64,000 nucleotides of DNA from Acanthamoeba castellanii str. Neff (lineage: Eukaryota > Discosea > Longamoebia > Acanthamoebidae), in the NCBI RefSeq assembly GCF_000313135.1, contig NW_004457363.1, positions 76,136 to 140,135 of the forward strand, written 5' to 3'. The notes below the pieces were generated by a model. That model did no database searches, was not told the origin of the DNA, and saw nothing but the letters and a program-made list of their open reading frames with translations. Made by a program: the position numbers and the translations under genes. Below, piece after piece: positions 31,129 through 43,095 of the stretch; positions within the stretch are counted from its first letter, which is position 1, and the number at the start of each line of letters is the position of its first letter.

Positions 31129-34100
31129 TCAGTCGTCATTGTCGTCGACCATGGACTTGGCCAGGTCCAGGAAGGAGGTGAAGAACGAAACGCCGGGCGA
31201 CCCACGGTCGGGCTGCCCTGGCTCGATTTCCTTGATCTCGATCTTGAAGTCTTCGTCGACCAACTCCAGCCGCGGCACCTCGTCCAACTCGTCCAAGAAC
31301 TCGCTGTCGCTGCTGCCCCGCACCCGCTCCTTGCCTCGTCGCTTGTCGATCCGCTTGAGCTCGTCGGCGTCGACGCTGGTGCGCTGCTGGCCCTGTTCGC
31401 CGCCCCACAGCGAACCCCACAGCGTGACGCCCTTGGCCGGAGTGGTTGCGGTCGTCGTTGTGGCCACCGTCGCTTTCGCTTCGTGTTCGTGTTCGTTTTC
31501 GTTTTCATTCTTTGGTTCGGAGTTGACGACCGGCTCGCTGTTGCGTGGTCGGCCCCACGCACTCTGGCGTCGGTTGCTGGCGTCCACGCCGCCGCCCACG
31601 CTCAACACCTGGGCCGCTGCGGCCGCAGCCGCAGCCGCGCGCGCTGCCGACCCGCCGGTCACGCCGCGCATTCTCATCCGGGCCTCGTCGTCCAGCGGCG
31701 CAGTGTCGACAGAAAGCGCCGGCGCTGGCACTAGGCCTGGCGACTGCTGCGCCGCCGCACGTTCGCTGTCGATGCGTCGCACCACTGCGGGCCGCACCTC
31801 GAAATTGATGTCCATCGCGAACGGGAAGTTCTTGAGGCGCCCGAGCGACTTGATCACCGACTCGCTGGCCCTGGCGTCGCGCATGAGGGACTCGTCGTTG
31901 TACCACTTGTTCATCAGCCCGTTGTGCGCCAGCAGCAGCGATACCCACTCGTCCAGGTATTTGTTACTGTGTGTGTGTGTGTGTGTGTCCGCAGTTAGTG
32001 TTGTGTCGTGCGTGTCGCGCGGTCTTAGGGCGTGAAGCGCGTACTTGAGGCCATGGCAAATGAGAGCACGGAACTTGATGTTGGGATTCTCGGCCATGCG
32101 GACATTCGTATTGAGGGTCTTGATGGCATTGCGGAGGCCGAGCGCAGCGAGCTCTCGCACCGAATCTGCGCGTGCATGAGTGCGTTGGTGGTGGGTGGTG
32201 GGTGGGTGGTGCGTGGTGGTGTAAAAACTAGGACTAGTCTATGACCGAACCATTTTGCTGGCCGTAGGCTTCGAGGAAGTCCCACAGGTGGTACGCCCCA
32301 AAGAACTTCCACGACTTGAAGCCGACATCGAAGATCCTTGCCAGAATCGTTGCTGCGATTCCCGCATGGCACATGTGAGTGCAGATTGCACACGCACGAC
32401 ACACACGCACACACACACACGAGGCGAAGACGTACAGAGTTCGCCGCGCACCAGCCGAGTGATGGCCTTGTTGCTGGCGGTCTCTTCGCCGAGCGCGGCC
32501 ATCTGCTGATCCGAGCCGGCCGCGGAGAAGTGCTCCACGATGTTGTTTACCGCTTGGCGAAGGTCGACCAGAAGCGTCTCTGTCATAGGCCAATCAATCA
32601 ATTAAAATCAATCAACCAACCGACACGTGCGGGGAGCGCACTCTTGGCCGGACTGAGGTGGTCCGGTTCGGATGGCGCGTCGGCGAGGTTGAAGAAGACC
32701 CGCTTCACCTGCTCGCCGTCATCCTCACTGGTTTGCGGAGCGCTGGCGGTCGTGGCCGGCGTCTCGTCCGTCTGCTCCTGCAGGTGTTCCCAAACGTCAA
32801 CACGACACACGACACACGACACACGACACACGACACAGACGCATGAAAGAGAGGGAGTGACCTGGTTGCCCAGGGAGACGGCCGAGCTGTTGAGGCCGGA
32901 AGGCTCGCGGTCGAGGAGCATGACTGCGCCTTCGGGCAGCACGAGCAGATCCCACTCACTCGCGCTGTCGCGCTTTCGGACGACGATGCCGCCCTTCAGC
33001 CGCAGCACTCGCTCGTCGTCCTCCCCGATCTGTACGCCAAATTAGCAGCGGCACACGGCACGACACGACACGCACGACACGACACACGACACGCACTTGA
33101 GCGTCATTGGAACCGTCTGCTAGGGTGGTCCGGCCGAGTTCGTGCGCGAACCAGTTCCCGTGTGACCGGCCTCGCGCCAGCAGGATGCCCGACAGGTTGA
33201 CCAGCACCGCACTGCCCCCCCCAAGCGTCAGCCACACACCAAAAAAAGAGAGGAATGCGACAAGGAATGTAACGCGTCTCAGGAATGTGGCTGGCTGGGC
33301 GTACTTGTGGGTCGTCTCGTCGAGAATGTGCTGCTCGTGCCGGCGCACCTCGTGGGGCGTATGGAGCGGCACGTAGCGCTCGAGGAGGACCTCGAGGGCC
33401 TGCGCGCGCATCATCTCCTCCCGCATGGCGTGCTCGAGCCGGCTCTGCTCCTCCTGCGCCTGCCGCTCGCGCTCGCGCCGCTCCTGCAGCTCCTGGACGT
33501 GCACCTGCGCGATGCGCTCGTTGAGCGTGTCGCTCTCCCGGTCGAGCAGCACGATCGTGCTTCGAATGCTTCGCATCTCTTCCTTCAGCTTGCGCAGCTC
33601 CTCCTGCTGCTGCTGCTGTTGCTGTCGCTGCTTCTGCTGCTGTTGGTGGTCCTCGTCCGCACTGTCGACAGTGGCGGTGGTCGCGGCGGTCGTGGTGTCG
33701 ACACTACCGGCACTGCCGGCCTGGGCGCCCGAAGGAGGTGATGATTGGTTGTCGCTCCTCAGGCGCGCGTACTCCTCGACTTTCTTCTTCTTGCGCTCCT
33801 CGAGCATCTTCTTGAGCCGCTCGCGCTCCTCGGCCCGCTCAGCCTTCTGCTTGGACAGCATCTCGAGCATCTTGCGCATCGCCTCTTTCTTCTCGCTCTC
33901 CGCTGCGGCCTCATCCGCGGTGCTCGGCTGTGGCTCGGGCTGGGGCGCGGCCGGTGGTGGCTGTTTGGCGAACAAGCCCGATTGCCGTCGCTCCTTCGTT
34001 CTTTGCTCATTACCCTCGTCGCTTTCGCTCTTTTCACTCGGCTTGAGTTCTTCGTTCTTCGCTTCCTCTGCCAGTTTGGCTTCGCCACCGCTTTCGCTCT

Positions 34101-36457
34101 TGGGCGCCGCCGCCGCTACGAGGCCCACAGCCGCTGCGGAGCCGCTATCGCGTCGGTTCTTCTCGCGCTGTCGCATTCGCTCGAACATGCGCTTCTTCTT
34201 TTCCTCGATCTCCTCCACGCGCTGCTTGAGAAGTTCATCCGTCGCCTTGCCCTCATCACCCGTCTTCTTCTCCTTCTCCAATTCGTCGGCCTTTCGCTTG
34301 TCTTCTTCGGCCTTCCGCTGCGCTTGCAGCCGCGCCTCCTCAGCTTCCTCTTCTCTTCGCCTTTGCCGCTCTTTCACTTCCTCTTCCTCCTTGGCGGCCT
34401 GTCGCTTTCGCTCTTCCTCTTCCTCTGTTGCTTTCCTCCTCTCCTCTTCCAGCTGCTTCTCTTTCTCCTCTTCTCTCTTTCGCTCTTCTTCCTCTGCCTC
34501 CGCCTCTTCTTGCTGCCTTCGCTTTCGCTCTTCCTCTTCCTCTTCTCTTTCTCTTTCTTCCTTCCTCTTCTCCTCCAGCTGCTTTTCTTCTTCTTGCCTC
34601 TGTCGCTCCTCCTCGGCTCTTCTTCCTTCTTCTTTCTCTCTTCTTCCTCTCTTCGCTTCTCCTTTTCTTCCTCCTCCTCCTTCTGGCGCTGACGCTGTTC
34701 AAGCTCCTCCTTCTCCTCTTCTTCATCACCTCGCTTTTCCCGCTCTTTCTCCTCTTCATCGCGCTCCCGCACCTCTGCCACAGCTTCGTCCTGCGGCTTC
34801 GCCCTCTCACCTTCGTCATCGCCCTCGCCCGTGCCTCGCTCGCCACTCGTCTCCTCAGCCGCGGCCGACGCCAGCTCGCTCGACTCTTCGACCCTCTTCC
34901 CGTCGTCGTCGTCGGCGCTGTCGCTTTCGCTGTCGTCAACGCCGGAGGCTTCCACCTGCTGTTGCTGGGCCTTGGGCAGGATCTTGGCCTGGAGCTCGCC
35001 CACGAGCATCTTCTGCATGTTGTGCTGCGCTTCGTCTTCGTTCTTCCTCCTCGCCTTCCAGCTGTGGTAGCCAGAGGCCTCCTTCTCCGCCTTCGTCTCT
35101 GTTTCCTCCTTTTCCGCACTGTCGGCCGCGTCGGCATTGGCGCCCGCAGGCGCGACGCGCGACGCGGCCTTTCGCTGCTGCAGCATAAGGGCGGCGGCCT
35201 GGCGCTTGGCCACCAGCTCCTCGGCCTGCTTTCGGCGCTGCTCGGCTTTGAGCTCCATCTCCCGGAGCCGCTGCTGCGCCGAAGAGCTGTCAGGTTCCAC
35301 GCCGCCGCTGCCGTCCGCGGCTGCCGCATTCGTCGTCGCTGCAGCCGCCGCGGCCGGGGCGGCGGAGATCGACACGGAGGCGCGGGAGGTGATGAGCCTT
35401 CGCCTCTCCTCGAGTTCCTGCACTTTGGTCTTGGCCGTCGACAGAGCTTTCGTCTGCTCGGTGTCTGTCGCCGCTGCCGTCGCCGCTGGGTCCTTGTTGT
35501 TGGTGTCGGGCGCATCTTGGGCCGGGCTGTCGCCCGCCTGGGCACCGAACCTGAGCGGCTTGTCGAGCAAAATTGCCTGGCGCCTGGCTCGTACTGAATG
35601 TCGTAAATCACCCAATTAGACCCCACAACACACGGCACGGCATGACACACGCGCGCGCACCACACACACGCGCACACACACACACACAACACATAAAGAT
35701 TGATGATCGTGTTGAGAGGATACCTGACAGCGGACGCGCCCCAGCCTCGTTGGTGGCGGGGTTTGCGAGCTGAGACGCGGCTGGCGCGGGCGACGAAGAG
35801 CTTTGTGATGCCGCGCGAGGCCGGGATTCGGGCGGCGGCGACAGCGAAGGTGGCGTGTTGTCGGGGTTGAAGGTGGAGGTGGTGGGCGACGACGGCGATG
35901 ACGACGACGGTGCCCCTTTGGAGACCGACGCCAAGGTGGTTCGCAGGCTCTCCTTGCGCTGCGCGCCCTTGATCTTGGAGAGCGCCTTCATCCAGCGCAG
36001 CATCTCGCCTCGGTTGTCGGCCAGCAGGTAGTGGATCGCCGACGCTGCCCCGCCATCCTCGCCGCCCACCTCCAGCTGCACGCACCGCCCCTGGTACTCT
36101 GGCAGCCAACAAAATAAAACATTAATAAAAAAAAAGAATAAATGACAGCTGTTCTTTTGTTGTATTTATTTATCTATTTTTACATTCTTATATTTTTGCT
36201 TAATTTTATTTAAAAAAGTAATAAAGAGTAGTACCTTGCTTCCAGCCGGAGACGTCTGCTCCGTCTGCGGGCGTGACCTTGTGGAGGACGGCCAGCGAGA
36301 TGGAGCCCAGCGTGGGAGTGCTGCGCGCCTTCGAGTAGACCAACGAGGGGGCGGTTCCCGACTCGGGGGCGGTCTTCAGGCAGAACCAGTTCTGCTGCCA
36401 CTTGCCCGTGCCGCTGTGCCACCGAATACTTCCCTCCACCGGTGCACCCTCCGCCAT
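31129..36457 (-). CDS. PH-domain / long coiled-coil / RUN-domain protein
   Basis: Large multi-exon gene starting at ATG 36457. An N-terminal PH domain is split over two exons (MAEGAPVEGSIRWHSGTGKW, WFCLKT, then EYQGRCVQLEV and AIHYLLADNRGEMLRWMKAL). A Ser/Pro linker and a very long Glu/Lys/Arg coiled coil fill about 35600-33300. A middle globular part follows (AVLVNLSGILLARGRSHGNW, LRLKGGIVVRKRDSASEWDL). The C-terminal RUN domain runs ETLLVDLRQAVNNIVEHFSA, FDVGFKSWKFFGAYHLWDFL, VRELAALGLRNAIKTLNT, KYLDEWVSLLLAHNGLMNKW and ESVIKSLGRLKNFPFAMDIN. A tail ends LDLAKSMVDDNDD at 31129-31131. RUN domains bind Rab/Arf-like GTPases or kinesins, so a membrane-trafficking adaptor role is inferred. A one-base frame change lies near 34630-34650 inside a purine-rich coiled-coil repeat. 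Introns include CA repeats near 31970 and 32400. Confidence 0.75.
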
Positions 36458-36901
36458 TGTGAGCACTTCCTCTCTCCCTCTTTGATTTTATCTGTAATTG
36501 ATTATTTGATTTTGATTGATTAATTTTGTGGAGTTTTTTGCGTTGTTCTAATATCATTTATTTTTTTATTGTCGCCTTTTATCCTCTGCGCACGATGTTT
36601 GCCAAGTGAAAAGTACGTGTGGCCTCGGTTTGAGCTTCGTGGCGAGAGGCTGACCTCCTGGTTCGAATTTGGCGATCACCGGGTTTGGTGGCGTGCAACC
36701 ATCAAAATAGGTAATGGCGTCGGCGGTCTGATAGGTCCGAGTGACCTGTGCCGCAACCGCTGCGGCCCAATTCACACACCGATAGGTTGGTGGTGATGAC
36801 GGCAGGCCATTGCACAATGGCCAAGTTCGTCCTAGGCACTTCATCACTGAGTTTGAGCCTCTCCACTCACTCCTAGTTCAATCCATCCTGCCCACTCCAC
36901 C
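36458..36901. other. Divergent spacer between the PH/RUN gene and paralogue 3
   Basis: Holds the 5' region of both genes. The right half contains the element at 36761-36773 shared with paralogue 1. A GGTTCGAAT at about 36659 looks like a tRNA T-loop but no cloverleaf could be drawn. Confidence 0.5.
36761..36773 (+). promoter_or_regulatory. Promoter element of paralogue 3, identical to paralogue 1
   Basis: TGCGGCCCAATTC starts 141 bases before the ATG; the identical block in paralogue 1 starts 143 bases before its ATG. A GATAGG block follows it at 36781. Confidence 0.55.
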
Positions 36902-38095
36902 ATGCACACAAACGACTTCTTCTTGGTGGCGGCTTCGTCCTTGCTGCTGCTGGTGATGGGAGCTCAAGGGCAGGACCCCACCACCTACATCAAGCCTTAC
37001 CCGGCGCTCACTTACAGTACGTCTACCCGCTCTTGATCTCCTGTACCACACTTACCGAGGTCGCTTGTGCGTAGGCTGCTCTCCCTATACAATCACAGCG
37101 CAGGCGTGGCAGATCTCCACCTGCGTCTACACTGTCAAGTACACCATCAAGGGCCAGCCCGGCATCTCCAACTTCGGCTTCCAGTACGTCGCTAGACTAC
37201 TACCAAATAGCCACCCCCCCCCAAACTCACCACTGCCACCTTCGACGCCAGGCTGGGCAATGACCGGGATATCACCGTCTCGGGCTGTGCCGACGACTGG
37301 GAGCCGAAGGGCGGCGCGGGCAACTGCCCCCAGCACTACAGCGCCTGGGACGGCCCGGGCGGCGGGGGTCTCGTCAAGCTCAACACCCTCGACTCGTGCA
37401 GAGACGCCACCTTCTGGATCACCGCGTCGGAGGCCACACTCCTGGCCACGGGGTCGATGGTCTTCAAGGGCGGACAAATCTGCTCCAAGTGCACCGACGT
37501 GCCCTACGTGCTGGCCGACCACCCCGATCCGGCCTCGTGCTCCGCCGCGCAGTCACCGGCCACGCCCACGCCCACGCCCACGCCCTCACCCCTGCCCTCG
37601 ACGTCCATCTCGTCTACGCCCTCCGGCTCTTCTTCGCCTGCCTCGGCGGCATCTTCCCCGTCGGCTTCGCCTTCAGCTTACTCTTCAGCTTCGCCCTCGG
37701 TATCGCCTTCATCGTCGCCTTCACCCTCAGCGCCGGCTTCTCCTTCATCACCATCGCCTTCATCGTCACCATCGGCTTCTCCCTCCACGTCGCCCTCGGC
37801 TTCTGCGCCCCTCACTCCGTTGGCATCTGCATCTCCGGCGGCTGGCGGCGACTCCTCGAACGCTGGGGCGATCGCCGGCGGGGTGGCCGGTGGCTTGGCC
37901 GGCCTCGCGGGTCTGGCGGGCTTGGGCGGAGCTGCGGCGGGCGCCGGCTACCTGCTCTACCGGTACCTCAACAAACCGCCGGCCCCGGACCTGCCGGTGT
38001 CGGCCCTCGACTCGGGCCAGGCCACGGTCGTGGGCGAGAACGCGCTGTTCCAGGAGACCAACGTAATGCAGCCCAACGCCCTCTACGTTGTGTAG
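36902..38095 (+). CDS. Receptor-like type I membrane protein, paralogue 3 (intact frame)
   Basis: Third member of the family. Exons 36902-37016, 37075-37183 and 37252-38095 give an uninterrupted 355-residue protein. Signal peptide ending LLLLVMGAQG, mature start QDPTTYIKPY. Eight ectodomain cysteines in the same order (SCSP, TCVY, GCAD, NCPQ, SCRD, ICSKC, SCSA) with AQAWQI, YTVKYTIKGQPGISNFGF, ATFWITASEATL and DVPYVLADHPDP. The ectodomain is more divergent from paralogues 1 and 2 than they are from each other. The stalk is Ser/Pro/Ala-rich without a strict DNA repeat. The glycine-rich helix GGVAGGLAGLAGLAGLGG leads to GAGYLLYRYLNK, and the tail is ENALFQETNVMQPNALYVV. This copy supplies the reference gene model that shows where the other two are frame-broken. 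Confidence 0.82.
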
Positions 38096-38226
38096 GACAC
38101 ATTATTTATTTAATAATCGTGTGAATAAAAATAAATATCATTTATCGGACCTAATTTCGGTGGGAAAGATCATAAACAGTTTTCAAGAGAACGAAATCGC
38201 CGAGGAGGACGGAGACGAAGACGAAG

Positions 38227-40148
38227 ATGAACGGTTGGGTCGTCCTCTTCTCCCTGGTGCTGGTGGGCGGCTTTATCGCTGTCGGGGCGCTTCAACGGCC
38301 GGCGGCTCCGAGGACCAACCCTATCGACGTGTAAGTGATGTCCCTTTCTTTTCGTATGTTACTTTCATCCACAGTGCAGGTCTCACATCGCCCCAACGGT
38401 CGGTCAGGTGCCCTCCGCTCCCGCCGCGCAATGCCACGAGCGTGCACGACCTGCGTCCTTCCGTATCGCCCCCCCCCCGGGCTTTCGCTTTCGATCTTTG
38501 TCTTCTTCGCTCTTTGTCGTTTGATGCCGCACTGTTTGGGCTGACGCGAAAGGTGTTTGGGGGGTGTTACCACGATCGCAGGACATCAAGGTGGTGATGG
38601 CGATGGGCGACAGCATGACGGCCGGGTTCGCCATTATGGGCCGTAGCACCATTTCGCTCCTGGACGAGTGGCGAGGGCTCAGCGGCTTCGTGGGCGGCGA
38701 CCCGGGCGCAATCACGCTGCCCAACTTTTTCCAGCACTACAGCCCCGACGTGATCGGCGCCTCGGTCGGCGCTCATTTCCTCGAGTGGGCCGGATGGGTA
38801 CAGTGCACGCACCGCTCTCAGCCTCCTTAAGGTGGTTGCTGATGTCGGTCTCGCAGGACCACCACCCCGAGCAGGACAGGCTCAACGCCGCCCAGAGCAA
38901 CGCCGGAGCGATCGACCTGCAGAGCCAGCTCGAGTACTCCCTCGTCGTGCCGCTTTGTGTGAATGTTGACAGCAGCGAATTGCTGCGCTCACTGCTGATC
39001 GGGCGGTGTTATTGGTTGTAGTTACCTGCTGGCCCAGATCGCCGCCAACCCGAAGATCGATATGGCCAACGACTGGAAGTTCCTCAACCTCATCATCGGT
39101 GTACGTGCCTGTCATTCCTACATATACATATATTACTTTTTAGTTTTACAATTACTTAACAACTTGAATGTTGACCTTCGTTCCACTTTGTCAAAGGCCA
39201 ACGATGTGTGCGGCCTCTGCTTCAACAAGGAGCTCCCTCCTATTTCGAGTGTCGGCGACTACTATGAGCGGGTACGCTCCTGTGTCGGTACGTCTGTTGG
39301 CGGATCATTTCCCAAACTAACACTTCCCCGCCCGAGTGTAGAATCTGCGAAATGTGATCCAGATGGCGAGCCTCAAGATTCCTCGTCTGTTCTTCAACAT
39401 TCTGCCCATGTTCAACGTTTCTCAGGTACTCGCGCATGCCTCTCGCCACGCACGCTTTCTTTTGCACGCACAGCTGATACGAGGACGGTGTGCGCCCAGG
39501 TCTACTGGATCTCACAGAGCAGCTCTTACTGCGCGAATGTCCACAACGTTTTCCCCTTTGAGTGCATCTGTGCCTTCGACTCCAACCAGCAGAAGCGGAC
39601 CTACATTGATTCGGTATGCATTCAAGCGCGACACACGGCACACAATCCATTGCGCGGCCACTAGCACTGCTCACTGTGATCACCCCCAGATTCTGGTGGA
39701 GTTCAACAAGCGTATCTACAAGATCGCCGCGGACTGGAAGGCCAGACCATCGCAGACGTTCGCTGTCCAGATCCAGCCGTTCACGGCCAACTGTACGTGT
39801 GCCCTTTCTGTCACGGTGTTTACACTGATGGCAGATGGTCGTTGAGCTGAGCCCAAACTCTTGTTACCACAGTGATCATTCCCGACACGAGCTACCTGTC
39901 CACCCTCGATTGCTTCCATCCCTCTCTGCTGGCCCACCAGAAGTTCGCCATCTCCATTTGGAACAGGTTTTCGCCCCACACTCCACATCTTCTTCTTCTT
40001 CTTCAGCATGAGCTGACCCGAGCCTTTCTATTGACGATGCGCACTCAACACCAGTCTTGTTACGCCGTGGGCCAAGAAGAAGCAGTTTTTCAACCCCAAC
40101 GATGCTCTTCTGTGCCCCGACGCCAACACTCTCCTGTACACGGACTGA
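38227..40148 (+). CDS. Phospholipase B1-like GDSL lipase, secreted
   Basis: GDSL/SGNH hydrolase of the PLB1 type, which removes acyl chains from phospholipids. Signal peptide MNGWVVLFSLVLVGGFIAVG. The family lead-in CPPLPPRNATSVHDLRP precedes DIKVVMAMGDSMTAGFAIMG, where GDSM holds the nucleophilic Ser. Block III is IGANDVCGLCFN, with the oxyanion-hole Asn. The C-terminal block TLDCFHPSLLAHQKFAISIW contains the DxxH catalytic pair. It ends LLCPDANTLLYTD. Only one catalytic repeat is present, where mammalian PLB1 has four. Nine or so short introns, near 38332-38405, 38462-38580, 38796-38856, 38936-39021, 39099-39196, 39270-39340, 39424-39499, 39613-39690, 39792-39872 and 39966-40052. The protein is probably released or lysosomal, as there is no C-terminal anchor. 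Confidence 0.88.
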
Positions 40149-40325
40149 GACAAGACGAAACAGCCAAATCAACTTTTTGCGTTTTCCCCTAACGGCTTTT
40201 AGCGCCAAAAAAGAAGCGGGAAACACGCAACGGCAATGCAGGCAATAGCGTTCGGTTTTGGATTGATTGATTGAACCAGGACTCCTTCCATCTGCAAGAT
40301 CGCTTCAACCATCGCGCGAAACAGG

Positions 40326-40918
40326 ATGTCTTCCACACGTAGAGTCGCCAGGCGAAGCGCCATGAAGAAATCTACGGCCGACAAGGAGAATTGCCCGGCT
40401 GATTCGAAACGCTACACCAATTTGAAGATGAAGGAAGAGGTAAAGGATGAGACTTACAAAAAGAGACGGAGGTGAAGGTAGAGGCGAAGAAGGCCAAAGC
40501 GAGGAAGAGGGTGGGCTTTGTGTCTTCCCAACCGACCGAGGTGCTCACGTTCGAGAAGGACGAGGCGCCCGAGATCAACCTGGCGAGCATCGTCAGCCGA
40601 AGCTCATCGCGAACGGCCGCGCGCGTCCCAATCAGCCCCATCGCACCCAAGGCGAGGAAGGGCGACACGATGATCGTGGAGGAGGTGCTCGAATGGGATG
40701 AAGACGACGACGAGGCTGGCGGTATGAGCTGCTTCTCTCTGCACGATCTGCAGGGCGAGGTCAAGGTCACGCGCGANACCGAGCAGATGAGCATGGCCGA
40801 GCTGCGGCGCGAGCTGCAAGAACGACGCAAATCGACCGCTGGCACTAAGTCCGAGCTCATCCAGAGGCTGAACCGAGCGCTCAAGAGAGCCAAGGACGTT
40901 GAAGTGATGGACGATTAA
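40326..40918 (+). CDS. Small SAP-domain protein with KEN box and RVxF motif
   Basis: Short basic protein of about 195 residues. The N-terminus MSSTRRVARRSAMKKSTADK runs into ENCP, giving a KEN box (APC/C degron). Then KAKARKRVGFVSSQPTEVL contains RVGF, an RVxF protein phosphatase 1 docking motif. An acidic middle (EEVLEWDEDDDE) follows. The C-terminus MSMAELRRELQERR and GTKSELIQRLNRALK form a SAP motif, a DNA/chromatin-binding helix-turn-helix. The frame before 40450 and after it differs by one base at an A-run (about 40458); adding one A yields a continuous frame, while a 30-bp intron is the less likely alternative. One N at 40777. A cell-cycle-regulated nuclear role is inferred from the motifs, not proven by family membership. 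Confidence 0.7.
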
Positions 40919-41070
40919 TTTTTTCCATTATCTGCATTTCTTTGTACAAATTACACCACATCTTGTTGCAGATGAGGCTTCACTACGAATACAGCCTTTC
41001 ATTTAAAATTCATCTTCAGCTCTACGTTCAAAAATGTTCTCTCTGGCAAGAGATTAGAGCTGCAAATGGC

Positions 41071-43095
41071 TCAGTCTCTTGTGGATGTTCCTCTATCGTC
41101 GTCCGCCTTTTCGCCTGCTCGCTGATCCTCCACATCATCTTCCTTCTTCTCGCCGCCCGACTGTTCGGCCTGCTCTTGCTTCTTCTTCCTTTCGTTGGGC
41201 GAGGGCTCGCCGTTGAAGTAGTACGCTGGGATCAATCGTCGTCCGTCAGGTCCTCTCCTCTGCTTGTCCCGTCGTCCTTCTTCCTCTCCTCCTCTTCCAA
41301 GCTCCACCTCCTCTCCACCGCCTTGCTTACCCTCCTCCTCTCGCTCCTTCATCATTCTCATCTTCTTCTTCATCTTCTTCTCCCTCTTCTCAGCCTCCGC
41401 CTCGTCGTGGAGTCGCCTCGCCGCCTTCCGCGCCTCCCGCTCCTCCCACGTCTCCGCTGGCTGGTCGTCGCCACCGTAGTAGCGCGCGGGCAGCTGCGTG
41501 GAGTAGAAGTACTTCTTCCTGTCCGCCTTCCTGTGCTCCTTCATCAGATCATCGTTGATGGACACGAATATCTTGTCCGACCTGTCACCACCCGAGATTA
41601 GTTGCGTGCGTGTGTGTGCGGTGGTGCGTGTGCGTGTGCGGTGATAAGTCCAATCGGCCGATGGCGAAAGTATGTTCTTCCCTGTGTGCGTGTGCGGTGG
41701 TGCGTGTGCGTACTTATCGGAACTGAGGTAGGGTTGGAGGAGCTTGCTGGTGTAGGCGATGAAGGCCGGGAGCACGAGCACGGGCGCGAGCAGGAGCTCC
41801 CACGTCGATACGATGGCCGACAGGATGGAGTGGGTGAATCGCTGTCGGATCTTCAAGTTCGTCATGCCGTACACCAGACAGTCCAGCATACCCTGGATAC
41901 ACCACACACAACACGCGCCCAGTCAGCGACGCACGACGCACACGGGACACACACGGGACACACGACACACAAAGAAAGGATGCGCGCACCTGCAGGTTTC
42001 TGAACAGGGTGTAGCCGAAGGTGAAGGCGTAGACGTTGCAGTTGTCGTTGAAGAAAAGGATGAAGTAGGTGATGACATCGAAGAACCAACAGACGAAGAA
42101 CACGAGGATGTAGAACGAGAATCGAATCACGACGTGACGGAATTGCACGCGCTTGTCGTCGTCCTTCGACACCAACAGCACAGCCTCCGCGTCTTCATTT
42201 GGTTGCCTCACTGTTATGTATAGTCGCGTGTCGTGTCGTGTCGTGTCGTGTCGTGTCGTGTGAGCGTAGTGCAAGGACGGATGGTGATGGTGAGGTGAGG
42301 CGAGGTGAGTTTTACCGGGATCGAGAGCAACGTTCAGGGAGTGTCTACCTGAGTTCGCTCCGGAGCGACACACCTTGTAGAAGATGCCCGTGTAGCACAG
42401 GAGCATCCACGCGAACGAGATGATGATCGGGATGAACCACAGGATGATGTGCCACGGCTCGAGGGGTAGCACAGACCCGTGTTCGGCGATCTATCAGATC
42501 ACCACACCAGCGTCAGCAACACATTGAAGAAGCACGAGGAGGTCATAAAATACTTGTAGACGAAGTTGCCGGCGATCATGACCACGACGCCCACCGCAGG
42601 CACGCCCCAGCTGGCAAAGTGGAACGCGATCCACAACGGCCAGCTCACCCACGCTACACGCTCACATGTCAGCGTGTGTCGTGCGGTGTGTGTCGTGCGG
42701 TGTGCGATATGTGTGTGCGGCTACGTACTGGTGTTGCGGCTGACCATGAAGCGATAGAGGAAGTAGGCGATGACCGAGGTGTAGCACCAGGTGCTGCCGG
42801 CCGCGATCTGGAACCACGCGCGCATGACGATGCACACCTCCCAGCCGAAGAGGTCCGGGTAGTGTAGGAGCATGATGGAGGTGATGATGTTGTTCACGGC
42901 CGTCAGGTAGTCGCCGAACGCGAGCCAGGCCACGAGCTTGGTGAGCGGGTTGCGGCCCTTGTCGTAGAGGAAGAAGTTTTCGAGCATGAACGAGGAGCCG
43001 ATGACGGACAGGAGCGACGCCACCAGCGTGCACACCGTCAGCGCGTGAATCTGGCTATCCGAGAACTGCTCGCGGCAGAACTGCTCCTCTCCCAT
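41071..43095 (-). CDS. cAMP-receptor-like seven-transmembrane GPCR
   Basis: Seven-span receptor of the Dictyostelium cAR/Crl class. It starts MGEEQFCREQFSDSQIHALT at ATG 43095. Spans include VCTLVASLLSVIGSSFML, KLVAWLAFGDYLTAVNNIIT, WFQIAAGSTWCYTSVIAYFL, PAVGVVVMIAGNFVYKY, HIILWFIPIIISFAWMLLCY, RFSFYILVFFVCWFFDVITY and the seventh helix leading to GMLDCLVYGMTNLKIRQRF, which resembles the cAR NxxxY-type end. The second extracellular face keeps Cys residues near CIVMRAW. The C-terminal tail is long, Lys/Glu-rich and low-complexity, ending DDDRGTSTRD at 41071. Introns near 42720-42655, 42545-42490, 42380-42210, 41995-41895, 41715-41580. The ligand is unknown; Acanthamoeba-type amoebae do not aggregate, so sensing of bacteria or folate-like cues is possible speculation. 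Confidence 0.8.

Noticed and set aside
33425..35188. Long Ser/Leu-rich open frames on the plus strand
   Set aside because: Antisense shadows of the Glu/Lys coiled coil of the PH/RUN gene; no family resemblance.
36640..36700. tRNA-like T-loop GGTTCGAAT
   Set aside because: No acceptor stem, D-arm or anticodon arm could be paired around it.
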